From Planctomycetota bacterium (GTDB lineage Bacteria > Planctomycetota > Phycisphaerae > FEN-1346), in the NCBI GenBank assembly GCA_026386995.1, contig JAPLMO010000245.1, positions 1-12,086 of the forward strand: a stretch of 12,086 bases of DNA. The letters run 5' to 3'. Positions within the stretch are counted from its first letter, which is position 1. Every line of letters begins with the position of its first letter. Below the pieces are notes generated by a model that was given only the letters and a program-made list of their open reading frames with translations, searched no databases and was not told the origin of the DNA. The position numbers and the translations under genes are program-made. This document shows, piece by piece, positions 1-6,685 of the stretch.

Positions 1-626
1 TAGTCCGGCGGCCTCCGCAGCAACTCGTAGCCGCGCTGGATGTACGCCAGGCCGCTGACGACCGTCACGATGGTCGTGACCCAGATCAGGATGTCCCTCA
101 TGCAGGCGGTCCACGCGGGGCCGTCCATCCAGTGGCCGACGTACACCAGCGAGCAGACGATAGCCACGCACTGGATGAACATCTTGATCTTGCCGCTTGC
201 GGTGGCGGCGAACGGAAGGCCGTGCGACTCGCTGAAACTGCGCATGCCGGTCACGAGGAGTTCCCTCGCCAGGATGACGACGACCATCCAGGGTTGCCAG
301 CCGGTCGGATTCTCCATGACGCCCGCCGGGCTCATCCTGAGGAACTGGTCGCCGATCAGGTACGCCAGCGCCCCGAAGATGATGATCTTGTCGACGAACG
401 GGTCGGCGATGCGGCCGAAGGTCGTCACGTGGCCCAGCCGCCGCGCGAGGTAGCCGTCGATCGCGTCCGTCAGGACGGCGATGAGGAACACGGCCAGCGC
501 CACGTCCAACATGGGCAGGCCGAAGAGGGTGCTCTCTGCATCGCGATAGAACGCCAGCACGACAAAGAACCCCAGCGCCAGGAAGAACCGCCCGGCCGTC
601 AGCAGATTTGGAATGTGACGACGCAT
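1..626 (-). CDS. pgsA: CDP-diacylglycerol--glycerol-3-phosphate 3-phosphatidyltransferase (PgsA-like), 3' end at window edge
   Basis: This inner-membrane enzyme of the CDP-alcohol phosphatidyltransferase family would transfer the phosphatidyl group from CDP-diacylglycerol to glycerol-3-phosphate, the committed step to phosphatidylglycerol. I read 208 residues starting MRRHIPNLLTAGRF, the usual opening of PgsA. The family signature D-x2-D-G-x2-A-R-x8-G-x3-D-x3-D is complete: D54, D57, G58, A61, R62, G71, D75 and D79. Several hydrophobic membrane segments follow. The reading frame is open to the left edge, where the last two bases (TA) could begin a stop or a Tyr codon, so the protein may be almost complete; PgsA is usually about 180-210 residues. 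No strong ribosome binding site is seen before the start at 626. It lies downstream of rimO on the same strand, with a 25-bp inverted repeat between. PgsA is preferred over phosphatidylserine or cardiolipin synthases because of length and N-terminus. Confidence 0.92.
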   Translation of the reverse strand, partial: MRRHIPNLLTAGRFFLALGFFVVLAFYRDAESTLFGLPMLDVALAVFLIAVLTDAIDGYLARRLGHVTTFGRIADPFVDKIIIFGALAYLIGDQFLRMSPAGVMENPTGWQPWMVVVILARELLVTGMRSFSESHGLPFAATASGKIKMFIQCVAIVCSLVYVGHWMDGPAWTACMRDILIWVTTIVTVVSGLAYIQRGYELLRRPPD

Positions 627-638
627 AATCAAGCCCCG

Positions 639-739
639 AGTTTCAAGTTTCAGGTTTCAAGTTTCAAGTTCAAGGAGCCAAGCGGACGCCGCCCGCGGCG
701 TGTCGTTTCTGTTCAACTTGAAACCTGAAACTTGAAACT
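639..739. repeat. 25-bp perfect inverted repeat built from TTTCAAG heptads
   Basis: The arms at 639-663 and 715-739 are perfect reverse complements of 25 bases, separated by 51 bases. Each arm is itself made of near-tandem TTTCAAG/TTTCAGG heptads, and the heptads extend past the arms on both sides (to about 675 on the left and from 740 to 747 on the right). It fills most of the gap between rimO and pgsA, which are both on the minus strand. It could form a long hairpin acting as a terminator or mRNA-stability element after rimO, or be a dispersed palindromic repeat. No uridine tract follows, so intrinsic termination is uncertain. Confidence 0.85.
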
Positions 740-749
740 TGAAACTTCC

Positions 750-2183
750 TTAGATTTCTCCGATGAGATCGTACTCATCGGCCCCCGTGATGCGGACCGT
801 GGCGAACTCGCCGATTGCGGCGGCCCCGGCCGGAAGAAGCACCACGCCATCGACGTCGGGCGCCTGGCCGGCGTGGCGGGCCACGAGGCGGCCGGTTTCG
901 TCCCGGCCGTCCACGAGGACCTCGATCCGTTGGCCGACGCGGGCCTTGGTCCCAGCAAAGGCCAGCCGCTCGGCGGCCTGCATCAACTGTTCCCATCGCG
1001 CCCGCGCGACGGCCGGCGGGACGTGGTCCGGCAGGCCGGCGGCAGGCGTGCCAGGTTCGGCACTGTACACGAAGACGCCCACGTGGTCAAAACGAACTTT
1101 TTCGAGGAACTCAAAAAGTTCCCGGAAGCGGGCGTCGGTCTCGCCGGGGTACCCGACGATGAAACTCGTGCGGATGGCGACGCCGGGCACCGCGGCCCTG
1201 AGTCGCGCGACGAGCGACTCGATGCGTGCCTGCGTCGTGCGGCGGCCCATGCTCGCCAGGATCGCATCGCTCGCGTGCTGGAGCGGCAGGTCGACGTACG
1301 GCACGAGCGGGGGGCCGGCGGCCAACTGCACGATCACGTCGTCGCCGAACGACGCCGGGTGCGTGTACATCACGCGGATCCAGGGGACGGAGACGCGTTT
1401 GCGAAGGAGACCGAGCAACCCGCCGAGAGAACAGACGCGGTCGCCAAGGCGACCGGCTAAATGTGATTTCGCGAAATCGCTCCCATACGCAGTAGTGTCC
1501 TGGCCGATGAGGATGAGTTCCCTGGCCCCGTCGGCGACGAGTTCCGCGGCCTCGGCGAGGATCAACTCGGGCGGCTTGGAACGCAGGGGCCCGCGGATCT
1601 CCGGGATTGCGCAGTACGCGCAGCGGTTGTTACAGCCCTCGCTGATCCTCAGGTACGCGTAGTGGCGGGGCGTAAGACGCAGGCGCTCGCGGTCGTCGGG
1701 TGGGGCGGCCGCGTGGGAATGGACGCTCACCAACGTGTGCGGCTCGCCGCGCAGAGGGTGAGGCTTTGCGCGGAGGGTCTTCTGACCCGCCGCGCGTTGC
1801 GCGGCATGGCGGTCGGCCATCACCATGCGGCAGACCTCGGCCAGCGAGTCGCGGCTGCTTATGCCTACGATCGCATCGACCGCGGGGTGGCGCTGGAGGA
1901 TTTCTCGGCCGTAGCGCTGGGCCATGCAACCGGCCACGACTATGCCGCCCAGGCGGCCCGCGCGCTTGAGGGCCTCGAGTTCGTCGAGGTGCTGGTCGCT
2001 CTCGGCCCGCGCCAGGTCGATGAACGCGCACGTGTTGACGACCGCCAGGTCGGCCCACTCGGCGTCGGCGGCAATGGCAAAGCCCCCGAGCGCCAGGCCC
2101 GCCAGCATCCGCTCGGAATCGACGAGGTTCTTCGGGCAACCGAGGCTGACGAGGGCCACCGTGGGAAGGGACTTTTTCGGCAT
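750..2183 (-). CDS. rimO: Ribosomal protein S12 (uS12) methylthiotransferase RimO
   Basis: RimO is a radical-SAM enzyme that adds a methylthio group to the conserved aspartate of ribosomal protein S12 in the cytoplasm. The 477-residue product has the three family domains. The N-terminal MTTase domain has the cysteines of the second Fe-S cluster: C16 in VSLGCPKNLVDSE, C52 in NTCAF and C86 in GCMAQRYG. The radical-SAM core starts at HYAYLRISEGCNNRCAYC with C184, C188 and C191 of the CxxxCxxC cluster. A TRAM domain lies at about 410-477. The VSLGCPKNLVDSE and ISEGCN motifs favour RimO over the tRNA enzyme MiaB. A stretch of roughly 30-40 extra residues (about 127-170, basic and Pro/His-rich) lies between the MTTase and SAM domains. 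The ATG at 2183 has no clear ribosome binding site, but it places the protein start where the family expects it. Probably read with or after efp and before pgsA. Confidence 0.95.
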   Translation of the reverse strand: MPKKSLPTVALVSLGCPKNLVDSERMLAGLALGGFAIAADAEWADLAVVNTCAFIDLARAESDQHLDELEALKRAGRLGGIVVAGCMAQRYGREILQRHPAVDAIVGISSRDSLAEVCRMVMADRHAAQRAAGQKTLRAKPHPLRGEPHTLVSVHSHAAAPPDDRERLRLTPRHYAYLRISEGCNNRCAYCAIPEIRGPLRSKPPELILAEAAELVADGARELILIGQDTTAYGSDFAKSHLAGRLGDRVCSLGGLLGLLRKRVSVPWIRVMYTHPASFGDDVIVQLAAGPPLVPYVDLPLQHASDAILASMGRRTTQARIESLVARLRAAVPGVAIRTSFIVGYPGETDARFRELFEFLEKVRFDHVGVFVYSAEPGTPAAGLPDHVPPAVARARWEQLMQAAERLAFAGTKARVGQRIEVLVDGRDETGRLVARHAGQAPDVDGVVLLPAGAAAIGEFATVRITGADEYDLIGEI

Positions 2184-2205
2184 AAGGAGGCCCTGTAAGA
2201 ACGCG

Positions 2206-2272
2206 CTGAGTAACTGAGTGACTGAGTAGAAGGCGCCGGCGGCTGTTGTTACTAAGTCACTCAGTTACTCAG
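2206..2272. repeat. Long imperfect inverted repeat between efp and rimO
   Basis: The arms at 2206-2228 and 2250-2272 pair over 22 of 23 positions, with an uninterrupted 18-bp outer stem (2206-2223 with 2255-2272), one mismatch, four more pairs and a 21-base loop. The arms are built from near-repeats of CTGAGTAA and CTGAGTGA. The element lies just after the stop of efp and before rimO, both minus strand. It could attenuate or terminate the efp transcript. Its word-repeat construction matches the palindrome at 639-739 in style but not in sequence. Confidence 0.85.
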
Positions 2273-2283
2273 TCACTCTTCTC

Positions 2284-2847
2284 TCACGCCCTGGACAAAT
2301 ACTCGCCGCTGCGCGTGTCGACCAGGATATGGTCGCCGTTGTTGACGAAGGCGGGCACGCGGACCCGCGCGCCGCCCTCGCAGACGGCGTCCTTGAGGTT
2401 GTTCGTGACCGTGGCGCCTTTGAGTTCCGGCGGCACGTCGGTCACGATGAGTTCCACCGAGGAGGGGAGTTCCATCTGGACGGCCTTCTCATCGACGAAC
2501 CCGATGATGACCTGGAGGTTGGGTGTCAGGTACACCGACTGGCCGCCTATGAGGACCACGGGCACGCGGACCTCTTCGTACGATTCCATGTCCATGAAGA
2601 CGTGGTTGTCGGCCTCGGAGTAGAGGAAGTTCATCGGCTTGCGCTGGAAGATGGCCTGCTCGAAGAGTTCGTCGGTGCGGAACCGCTCGTCGAGGACCTG
2701 GCCGGTCTTGAGGTTCTTGAGTTTCAGCACCTGGCTTGACCGCCAGTTCCCCTTGGCAACTTTATCGTTCTCGACGACGATCCAGATGCCGTTTTTCCAG
2801 GAAACGCCCATGCCGCGACGCAGATCGATTGCCTTGATAGTGCTCAT
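2284..2847 (-). CDS. efp: Elongation factor P with Asn at the Lys34 position
   Basis: EF-P binds the ribosome between the P and E sites and relieves stalling at consecutive prolines. The 187-residue product, MSTIKAIDLRRGMGV to GEYLSRA, matches the usual length of about 185-190 and shows the KOW-like N-domain (1-65) and the two OB domains, ending in the conserved tail region GDHILVDTRSGEYLSRA. I chose the ATG at 2847 rather than an upstream in-frame ATG at 2949, because the extra 34 residues are not EF-P-like and include the promoter; purine-rich bases at 2855-2866 can serve as the ribosome binding site. The N-domain loop reads VAKGNWRSSQ. Aligned without gaps to E. coli EF-P (VKPGKGQAFA), the modified Lys34 is Asn34 here. 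The protein is thus unlikely to carry beta-lysyl or hydroxylysine modification at that site. It is the first gene of the minus-strand set. Confidence 0.95.
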   Translation of the reverse strand: MSTIKAIDLRRGMGVSWKNGIWIVVENDKVAKGNWRSSQVLKLKNLKTGQVLDERFRTDELFEQAIFQRKPMNFLYSEADNHVFMDMESYEEVRVPVVLIGGQSVYLTPNLQVIIGFVDEKAVQMELPSSVELIVTDVPPELKGATVTNNLKDAVCEGGARVRVPAFVNNGDHILVDTRSGEYLSRA

Positions 2848-2920
2848 GCTCTGGCTTCTCTCCCTCGGGATCCCGAAACCGGACTCACAGGCGCACTTAC
2901 CAAGTTTGCGCCAGAGACAT

Positions 2921-2949
2921 AAGATATACCAAAACGGGCCGCGCGTCAA
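2921..2949 (-). promoter_or_regulatory. Sigma70-type promoter for efp
   Basis: On the minus strand a -35 box TTGACG (2944-2949) is followed after 17 bases by a -10 box TATCTT (2921-2926); TATATC two bases upstream is an alternative -10. Transcription would start near 2914, giving a leader of about 67 bases before efp. Spacing and -35 match are good. Confidence 0.65.
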
Positions 2950-2967
2950 TGACGAAGCCCCGTTTGA

Positions 2968-3041
2968 GTAGTGCGTCAGTTACGAGGGGGTCTGGAGCCC
3001 TATTCGTAAGGCTCCTGACTCCCTCGTAACTGATGCACTAC
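2968..3041. repeat. 32-bp near-perfect palindrome between divergent genes
   Basis: The arms at 2968-2999 and 3010-3041 match as reverse complements over 29 of 32 positions, with a 10-base loop. Two of the three differences would be G-U pairs in RNA on one strand, so the hairpin is close to continuous. It lies between the efp promoter (2921-2949, leftward) and the putative -10 of the rightward TIM-barrel gene (3080-3085). In this position it is downstream of no gene, so it is not needed as a terminator. A mobile palindromic repeat, a regulator site or an insulating element are all possible. Confidence 0.88.
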
Positions 3042-3079
3042 GCGTCTAAACCCCGCTGTTCCCGACCCCGCCCCCGTGG

Positions 3080-3085
3080 TATACT
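3080..3085 (+). promoter_or_regulatory. Putative -10 box for the TIM-barrel gene
   Basis: TATACT matches five of six bases of the sigma70 -10 consensus in GC-rich surroundings, 58 bases before the ATG at 3144. No convincing -35 box is seen upstream. Confidence 0.4.
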
Positions 3086-3143
3086 CAGGCCGGCCTCGGC
3101 TCCAGAGGCGTATTCTTCATCCGCTCAGGCGAGGGAGAAAACC

Positions 3144-4085
3144 ATGCTTCATGATCGTATGACGCGGCGCGAGGCGCTTGTGGCGGGGGCTGCCGCGATG
3201 CTGCCGCTTGCCGCGGTATCGGTGGCATCGGCGGCGGGCGACCCCCAGCCGCAGCCCGTCCTGACCGTCGGCATCGCAACGTTTGGGTTCACGGATTACA
3301 CGAACCGCCGCCTGGCCGAGGAGTTGGCAGCGCAGGGCCTGCGCACGGTGCAACTCTTCCTCAGCCAGACCGACAGCCGCTACTGGAAATACAACGGGCG
3401 ATCCGACCTCTCGGACCTGACTGCCGCGCGGTGCCGGGAGATCGCCGACGCCTATCGCTCGGCGGGCATCGCCATCCACAGCCTCGGCGTCTACACCAAC
3501 CTGATTCACCCCGATGAGGCCGAGCGAAAGGCCAACCTGGCGTACTTCGAAGCGATGATGAAGGTCGCGCAGGCCATGGGCGTGCGCAACCTGATTACCG
3601 AGGCGGGGCACCACGAGCCCGAGAAACCCGCGCCGGTGGCGTATCACTTCCAGGAAGAAGTCTGGAAACGGATGGTGGCCACGACCAAGGAACTCGCGCA
3701 ACGGGCCGAGGGCCAAGATGCGACCGTGCTCTTCGAGCCGTTCTTCCGGGGTTTCCTCGCCAGCGCGAAACGAACACGGGTGTTTCTTGAGGAGGTCGGC
3801 TCCCCCCGCATCCGGGCGCTGTTGGACCCGGCCAACCTGCTCGAAGTCAACGACCTCGACGAGATGTTCGGGCAACTCAGTTCCTGGATCGACTGCCTGC
3901 ACGCCAAAGACCGCAAGATGCACGTCGATCGCGGCGTGCCGGCGGGCCAGGGGGACCTCGATTACAAGAAGTTCGTTGCCCTTGCCGCCAAGCACACGCC
4001 CAAGGCGCCGCTGATCCTGGAGTACGTGGGCGCCGGCGACTACAAGCAGGCCCTGGCACACCTGCAGAGCGCCATGCGTGGCTGA
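3144..4085 (+). CDS. Tat-exported sugar phosphate isomerase/epimerase-like TIM-barrel protein
   Basis: The 313-residue product starts MLHDRMTRREALVAGAAA. The twin arginines R8-R9 followed by a hydrophobic stretch and an ASA-A site near residue 30 form a Tat signal peptide, so the protein is probably exported folded. The rest resembles xylose-isomerase-like TIM barrels (AP endonuclease 2 superfamily). Likely metal or catalytic residues are E153 (LITEAGHH), E198 (LFEPFF), D228 (LLDPAN), H253 (LHAKD) and E293 (LILEY). In such proteins a divalent metal supports isomerisation, epimerisation or 3-keto-sugar chemistry; the substrate cannot be read here. The start is set by GAGGGAG at 3131-3137, six bases before the ATG; an in-frame ATG at 3033 lies inside the upstream palindrome and adds a Pro/Arg-rich leader that would bury the Tat signal. 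The following gene is a secreted oxidoreductase on the same strand, a plausible but unproven functional partner. Confidence 0.82.
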   Translation: MLHDRMTRREALVAGAAAMLPLAAVSVASAAGDPQPQPVLTVGIATFGFTDYTNRRLAEELAAQGLRTVQLFLSQTDSRYWKYNGRSDLSDLTAARCREIADAYRSAGIAIHSLGVYTNLIHPDEAERKANLAYFEAMMKVAQAMGVRNLITEAGHHEPEKPAPVAYHFQEEVWKRMVATTKELAQRAEGQDATVLFEPFFRGFLASAKRTRVFLEEVGSPRIRALLDPANLLEVNDLDEMFGQLSSWIDCLHAKDRKMHVDRGVPAGQGDLDYKKFVALAAKHTPKAPLILEYVGAGDYKQALAHLQSAMRG

Positions 4086-4132
4086 TTGCGCCCACCCGAG
4101 AATGTGCACATGCGGCGCGAAGCCCCGGCCTA

Positions 4133-4204
4133 GCCCCCGAAGGGGGCGTGCCGCCGTCCACGGCTTACGCCGTGGGCTATTTTCTCGACGCCCCTTTCAG
4201 GGGC
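4133..4204. repeat. Cluster of three short hairpins (REP-like)
   Basis: Three perfect small hairpins lie in 72 bases: 4133-4147 (GCCCCC-GAA-GGGGGC), 4158-4175 (CCACGGC-TTAC-GCCGTGG) and 4190-4204 (GCCCCT-TTC-AGGGGC). They begin about 50 bases after the stop of the TIM-barrel gene. The first may end its transcript, but the regular series suggests a dispersed intergenic repeat of the REP or BIME kind. The rest of the gap 4086-4316 holds a promoter and no gene. Confidence 0.75.
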
Positions 4205-4249
4205 TGGCAGGACCTGTGCCCCTTATTACGCACTGTGCCCGCAACTCTC

Positions 4250-4277
4250 TTGGCTTACCGCCGCCTCTTACTATAAT
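4250..4277 (+). promoter_or_regulatory. Promoter for the FAD-dependent oxidoreductase
   Basis: A perfect -10 box TATAAT at 4272-4277 is preceded by a weaker -35 TTGGCT at 4250-4255 with a 16-base spacer. Transcription would begin near 4284, about 33 bases before the ATG at 4317. This suggests the oxidoreductase is transcribed independently of the gene upstream. Confidence 0.6.
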
Positions 4278-4316
4278 AGCGCCGCCCAAGGTGGGCGCAC
4301 GGTCAAAGAGGCATCG

Positions 4317-6588
4317 ATGTCTCGATTCACCTGTCATACCCTGCTGAGGTTGCTTGCGTTGTTTGCGCTGGCGGCCTTTTCGCACGGCGCGATGGCGGCT
4401 GACGTCCTGGTGGAGGCCGAGTCCTTCGCCGACCTCGGCGGCTGGGTCGTCGACCAGCAGTTCATGGACATCATGGGGTCGCCGTACCTTCTGGCCCACG
4501 GCCTCGGCAATCCGGTCGCCCCGGCCCGCACCGAGATCGAGTTCCCCGAGGCCGGCGCGTATCACCTGTGGGTCCGCACCAAGGACTGGGCGCCCCCGCA
4601 CCATCCGGGCACGTTCAAGGTCGTCATCGACGGCGTGCCGGCGAGCGTCTTCGGCAACCAGGGCCGGGGCTGGATGTGGCAGGACGGCGGCGCGATCCAG
4701 ATCAATGGCAAGAAGGCCACGCTGGAACTCGTGGACCTGACGGGCTTCGAGGGCCGCTGCGACGCACTCTACTTTACGACCGATGCCACACGCCTTCCGC
4801 CGAATGAGCCCGATGACGCGATGGCCTCGTGGCGCCGCAAACTCCTGGGCCTGCCCGAGACGCCCCCCGCGGCCGGCGAGTTCGACGTCGTCATAGTTGG
4901 CGGCGGCATTGCGGGCACGGCGGCGGCCGTCACGGGCGCGCGGCTGGGATGCACGGTGGCGCTCATCCAGGACCGGCCGGTGCTCGGCGGCAACGCGAGT
5001 TCGGAAATCCGCGTCCACACCGGCGGCCAGTCGGGCAGACTCATTGTCGATGAGATCAACGCGAACTATAACGCCGCCGCCCAGGCCGCAGTCGCGAGCG
5101 GGTCGCACCCCACGATCAAGTTCGACGAGCGGCGCGAGAAGGTCGTCGCCGCCGAGCCGAACATCAAGGAGTTCCTGGGCTGGCACGCCTTCCGCGTCCA
5201 GACCGAGAAAGGGGCGCATCACGAGCGTCGACGCCAAGAACACGCGCACCGGCGAAGAGAAGCGGTTCACCGGGCGCATCTTCGTCGATTGCACGGGCGA
5301 CGGCTCGGTCGCCGCGTGGGCCGGCGCCGAGTTCCGCATGGGCCGCGAGGCCCGCGGCGAGCACAACGAGTCGCTCGCCCCCGAGAAGGCCGACAAGATG
5401 ACCCTTGGCACGAGCATCATGTGGGGTACCCGCGACACGGACCACGACACCACCTTCCCGGCCGTGCCGTGGGCCAAGGAGGTCTCGAAGGACCTCGCGG
5501 CGGCCGCCGGCGACTGGACGTGGGAATACGGCCACAACCTCGACACGATCAAGGACGCCGAGGAAATCCGCGACCACATGCTGCGGGCCATCTACGGCTC
5601 GTGGTCAACGATGAAGAACGAGAAGGAGACGGCCAGGTACTCCCGGTCGGAATTCTCGTGGGTCGCCTACGTGGCCGGCAAGCGCGAGTCGCGCCGCGTC
5701 ATCGGCGATTATATCCTTACGCAGAATGACATCCTGGAACTCAAGCAGTTCCCCGACGCGGTGGCCACCGGCTCCTGGTCGATCGACCTGCATTACCCGA
5801 AGGGCTACGACTTTCGCACCTACGCACAGTTTACGAAGACCAAGCCGTACCCGATCCCGTACCGGTGCTTGTACTCCAGGGACATCGAGAACCTGATGCT
5901 GGCCGGCCGCAACATCAGCGAGACGCACGTGGCCCTGGGCTCGACGCGCGTCATGAATACGGGCGGGCAGATGGGCGTGGCCGTCGGGGCAGGGGCGTTC
6001 CTCTGCAAGAAATTCTCCACCACGCCGCGCAGCGTGTACCAGAAGCACCTGGAGGAGTTGCTCAAGGTCGTCAAGGGCGAAGGGGAGTACGCCGAGAAGT
6101 TGAAGTCTAAGTTCGGGCCGCCGTCGGCGCCGACGGCGCCGGCAGCGGCGGCCGGAGTGGCGCAGGACCTTCAGGTCCGGACGCTCAGCGCGTCGGCCTT
6201 GCGGTGCAGCACGAGTTTCCCGATCACCGAGTTCCCGAAGACGCTGGAAGGGCTGCCGTGCGTCACGGTCGCCCGCGGCGAGAATGGGGCGCCGGCCCCG
6301 GGCTTTGCGTTCACTATCGACAAGCCCGTGACGGTTTATCTTGCGGTGCACGACCGCGGCGATGCGGGGCTGCCCGCCGGATGGGAGAAGACAGACATGC
6401 GTATCCGCTGGACGGCCGGCGGGGGCGCGGCCAACACGGACACGGTCTACCACAAGGATTTCCCCGCCGGCAAGGTCGAGGTCCCCGGCCACCAGGGCAA
6501 GGCGGGCCAGTACTTCGGAATCCCGCACATGGCGATTGTGGCCGGCAAGGACGGCGCGGCGGTGAAGGTGACGACGGCGGGGAACTAG
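4317..6588 (+). CDS. Secreted FAD-dependent oxidoreductase, interrupted by a +1 frameshift near 5211
   Basis: Two overlapping frames give one protein: 4317-5213, then 5215-6588, about 756 residues in all. A signal peptide ends at AMA-AD near residue 27. Residues 29-157 form a beta-rich domain of carbohydrate-binding character (VLVEAESF to CDALYFTT). The FAD-binding domain begins at FDVVIVGGGIAGTAAA, with GGGIAG at 195-200 and LGGNASSEI at 223-231. After the frameshift, FVDCTGDG (323-329) and RNISETHVALGSTRVMNTGG (from 531) are typical of the FAD_oxidored family (PF12831). A Pro/Ala linker at about 600-617 leads to a C-terminal beta-rich domain. Within AAAGGGG (5208-5214) one base too many moves the frame; removing it gives EKGRITSVDAKN, which reads well. 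Both parts keep family motifs, so a sequencing error or very recent mutation is likelier than an old pseudogene. The ribosome binding site is AAAGAGG at 4305-4311. Substrate unknown. Confidence 0.85.
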
Positions 6589-6612
6589 GTTGCGATTGGC
6601 GCTCATGACACA

Positions 6613-6637
6613 GAAAAAGGTCCCAGGACCCTTTTTC
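6613..6637. terminator. A-rich/T-rich hairpin after the oxidoreductase
   Basis: GAAAAAGGTC pairs with GACC(C)TTTTTC, with one bulged C and a short loop. It lies 25 bases after the stop at 6588. The A run on one side and T run on the other would let it work as an intrinsic terminator. It also covers the place where a -35 box for the next operon would be expected, so it may have a regulatory role. Confidence 0.5.
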
Positions 6638-6642
6638 GGGGT

Positions 6643-6648
6643 TATAAT
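6643..6648 (+). promoter_or_regulatory. Putative -10 box for the toxin-antitoxin operon
   Basis: TATAAT is a perfect -10 consensus 37 bases before the antitoxin ATG. No recognisable -35 box is found 16-18 bases upstream, where the hairpin 6613-6637 lies, so the promoter may be weak or dependent on an activator. Confidence 0.45.
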
Positions 6649-6685
6649 TATCGATCACATGCGGCAGTAACTGGAGAGCGATAGC

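Noticed and set aside
639..747. Possible CRISPR repeats
   Set aside because: The units are 7 bases, contiguous and inverted, without unique spacers of constant length.
2184..2190. AAGGAGG on the plus strand just beside the rimO start
   Set aside because: It is on the strand opposite to rimO and no start codon follows at a suitable distance on the plus strand, so it is coincidental.
2848..2949. N-terminal extension of EF-P from an upstream ATG at 2949
   Set aside because: The extra 34 residues are not EF-P-like and cover the promoter and leader; the ATG at 2847 gives the family length.
3117..4109. Open frame of 330 codons on the minus strand opposite the TIM-barrel gene
   Set aside because: The plus strand encodes a Tat signal and TIM-barrel residues; the minus frame has no ribosome binding site or domain.
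4197..5591. Open frame of 464 codons on the minus strand opposite the oxidoreductase
   Set aside because: It lies antisense to a gene with clear FAD motifs and signal peptide, has no recognisable domain, and its composition is that of a GC-rich mirror frame.
4317..6588. Programmed ribosomal frameshift in the oxidoreductase
   Set aside because: A +1 shift at AAAGGGG has no matching known slippery design and no stop codon or stimulatory element was found; an indel in a homopolymer is simpler.
5605..6606. Open frame of 333 codons on the minus strand opposite the second half of the oxidoreductase
   Set aside because: Arg/His/Leu-rich shadow of conserved plus-strand coding sequence, with no motif of its own.
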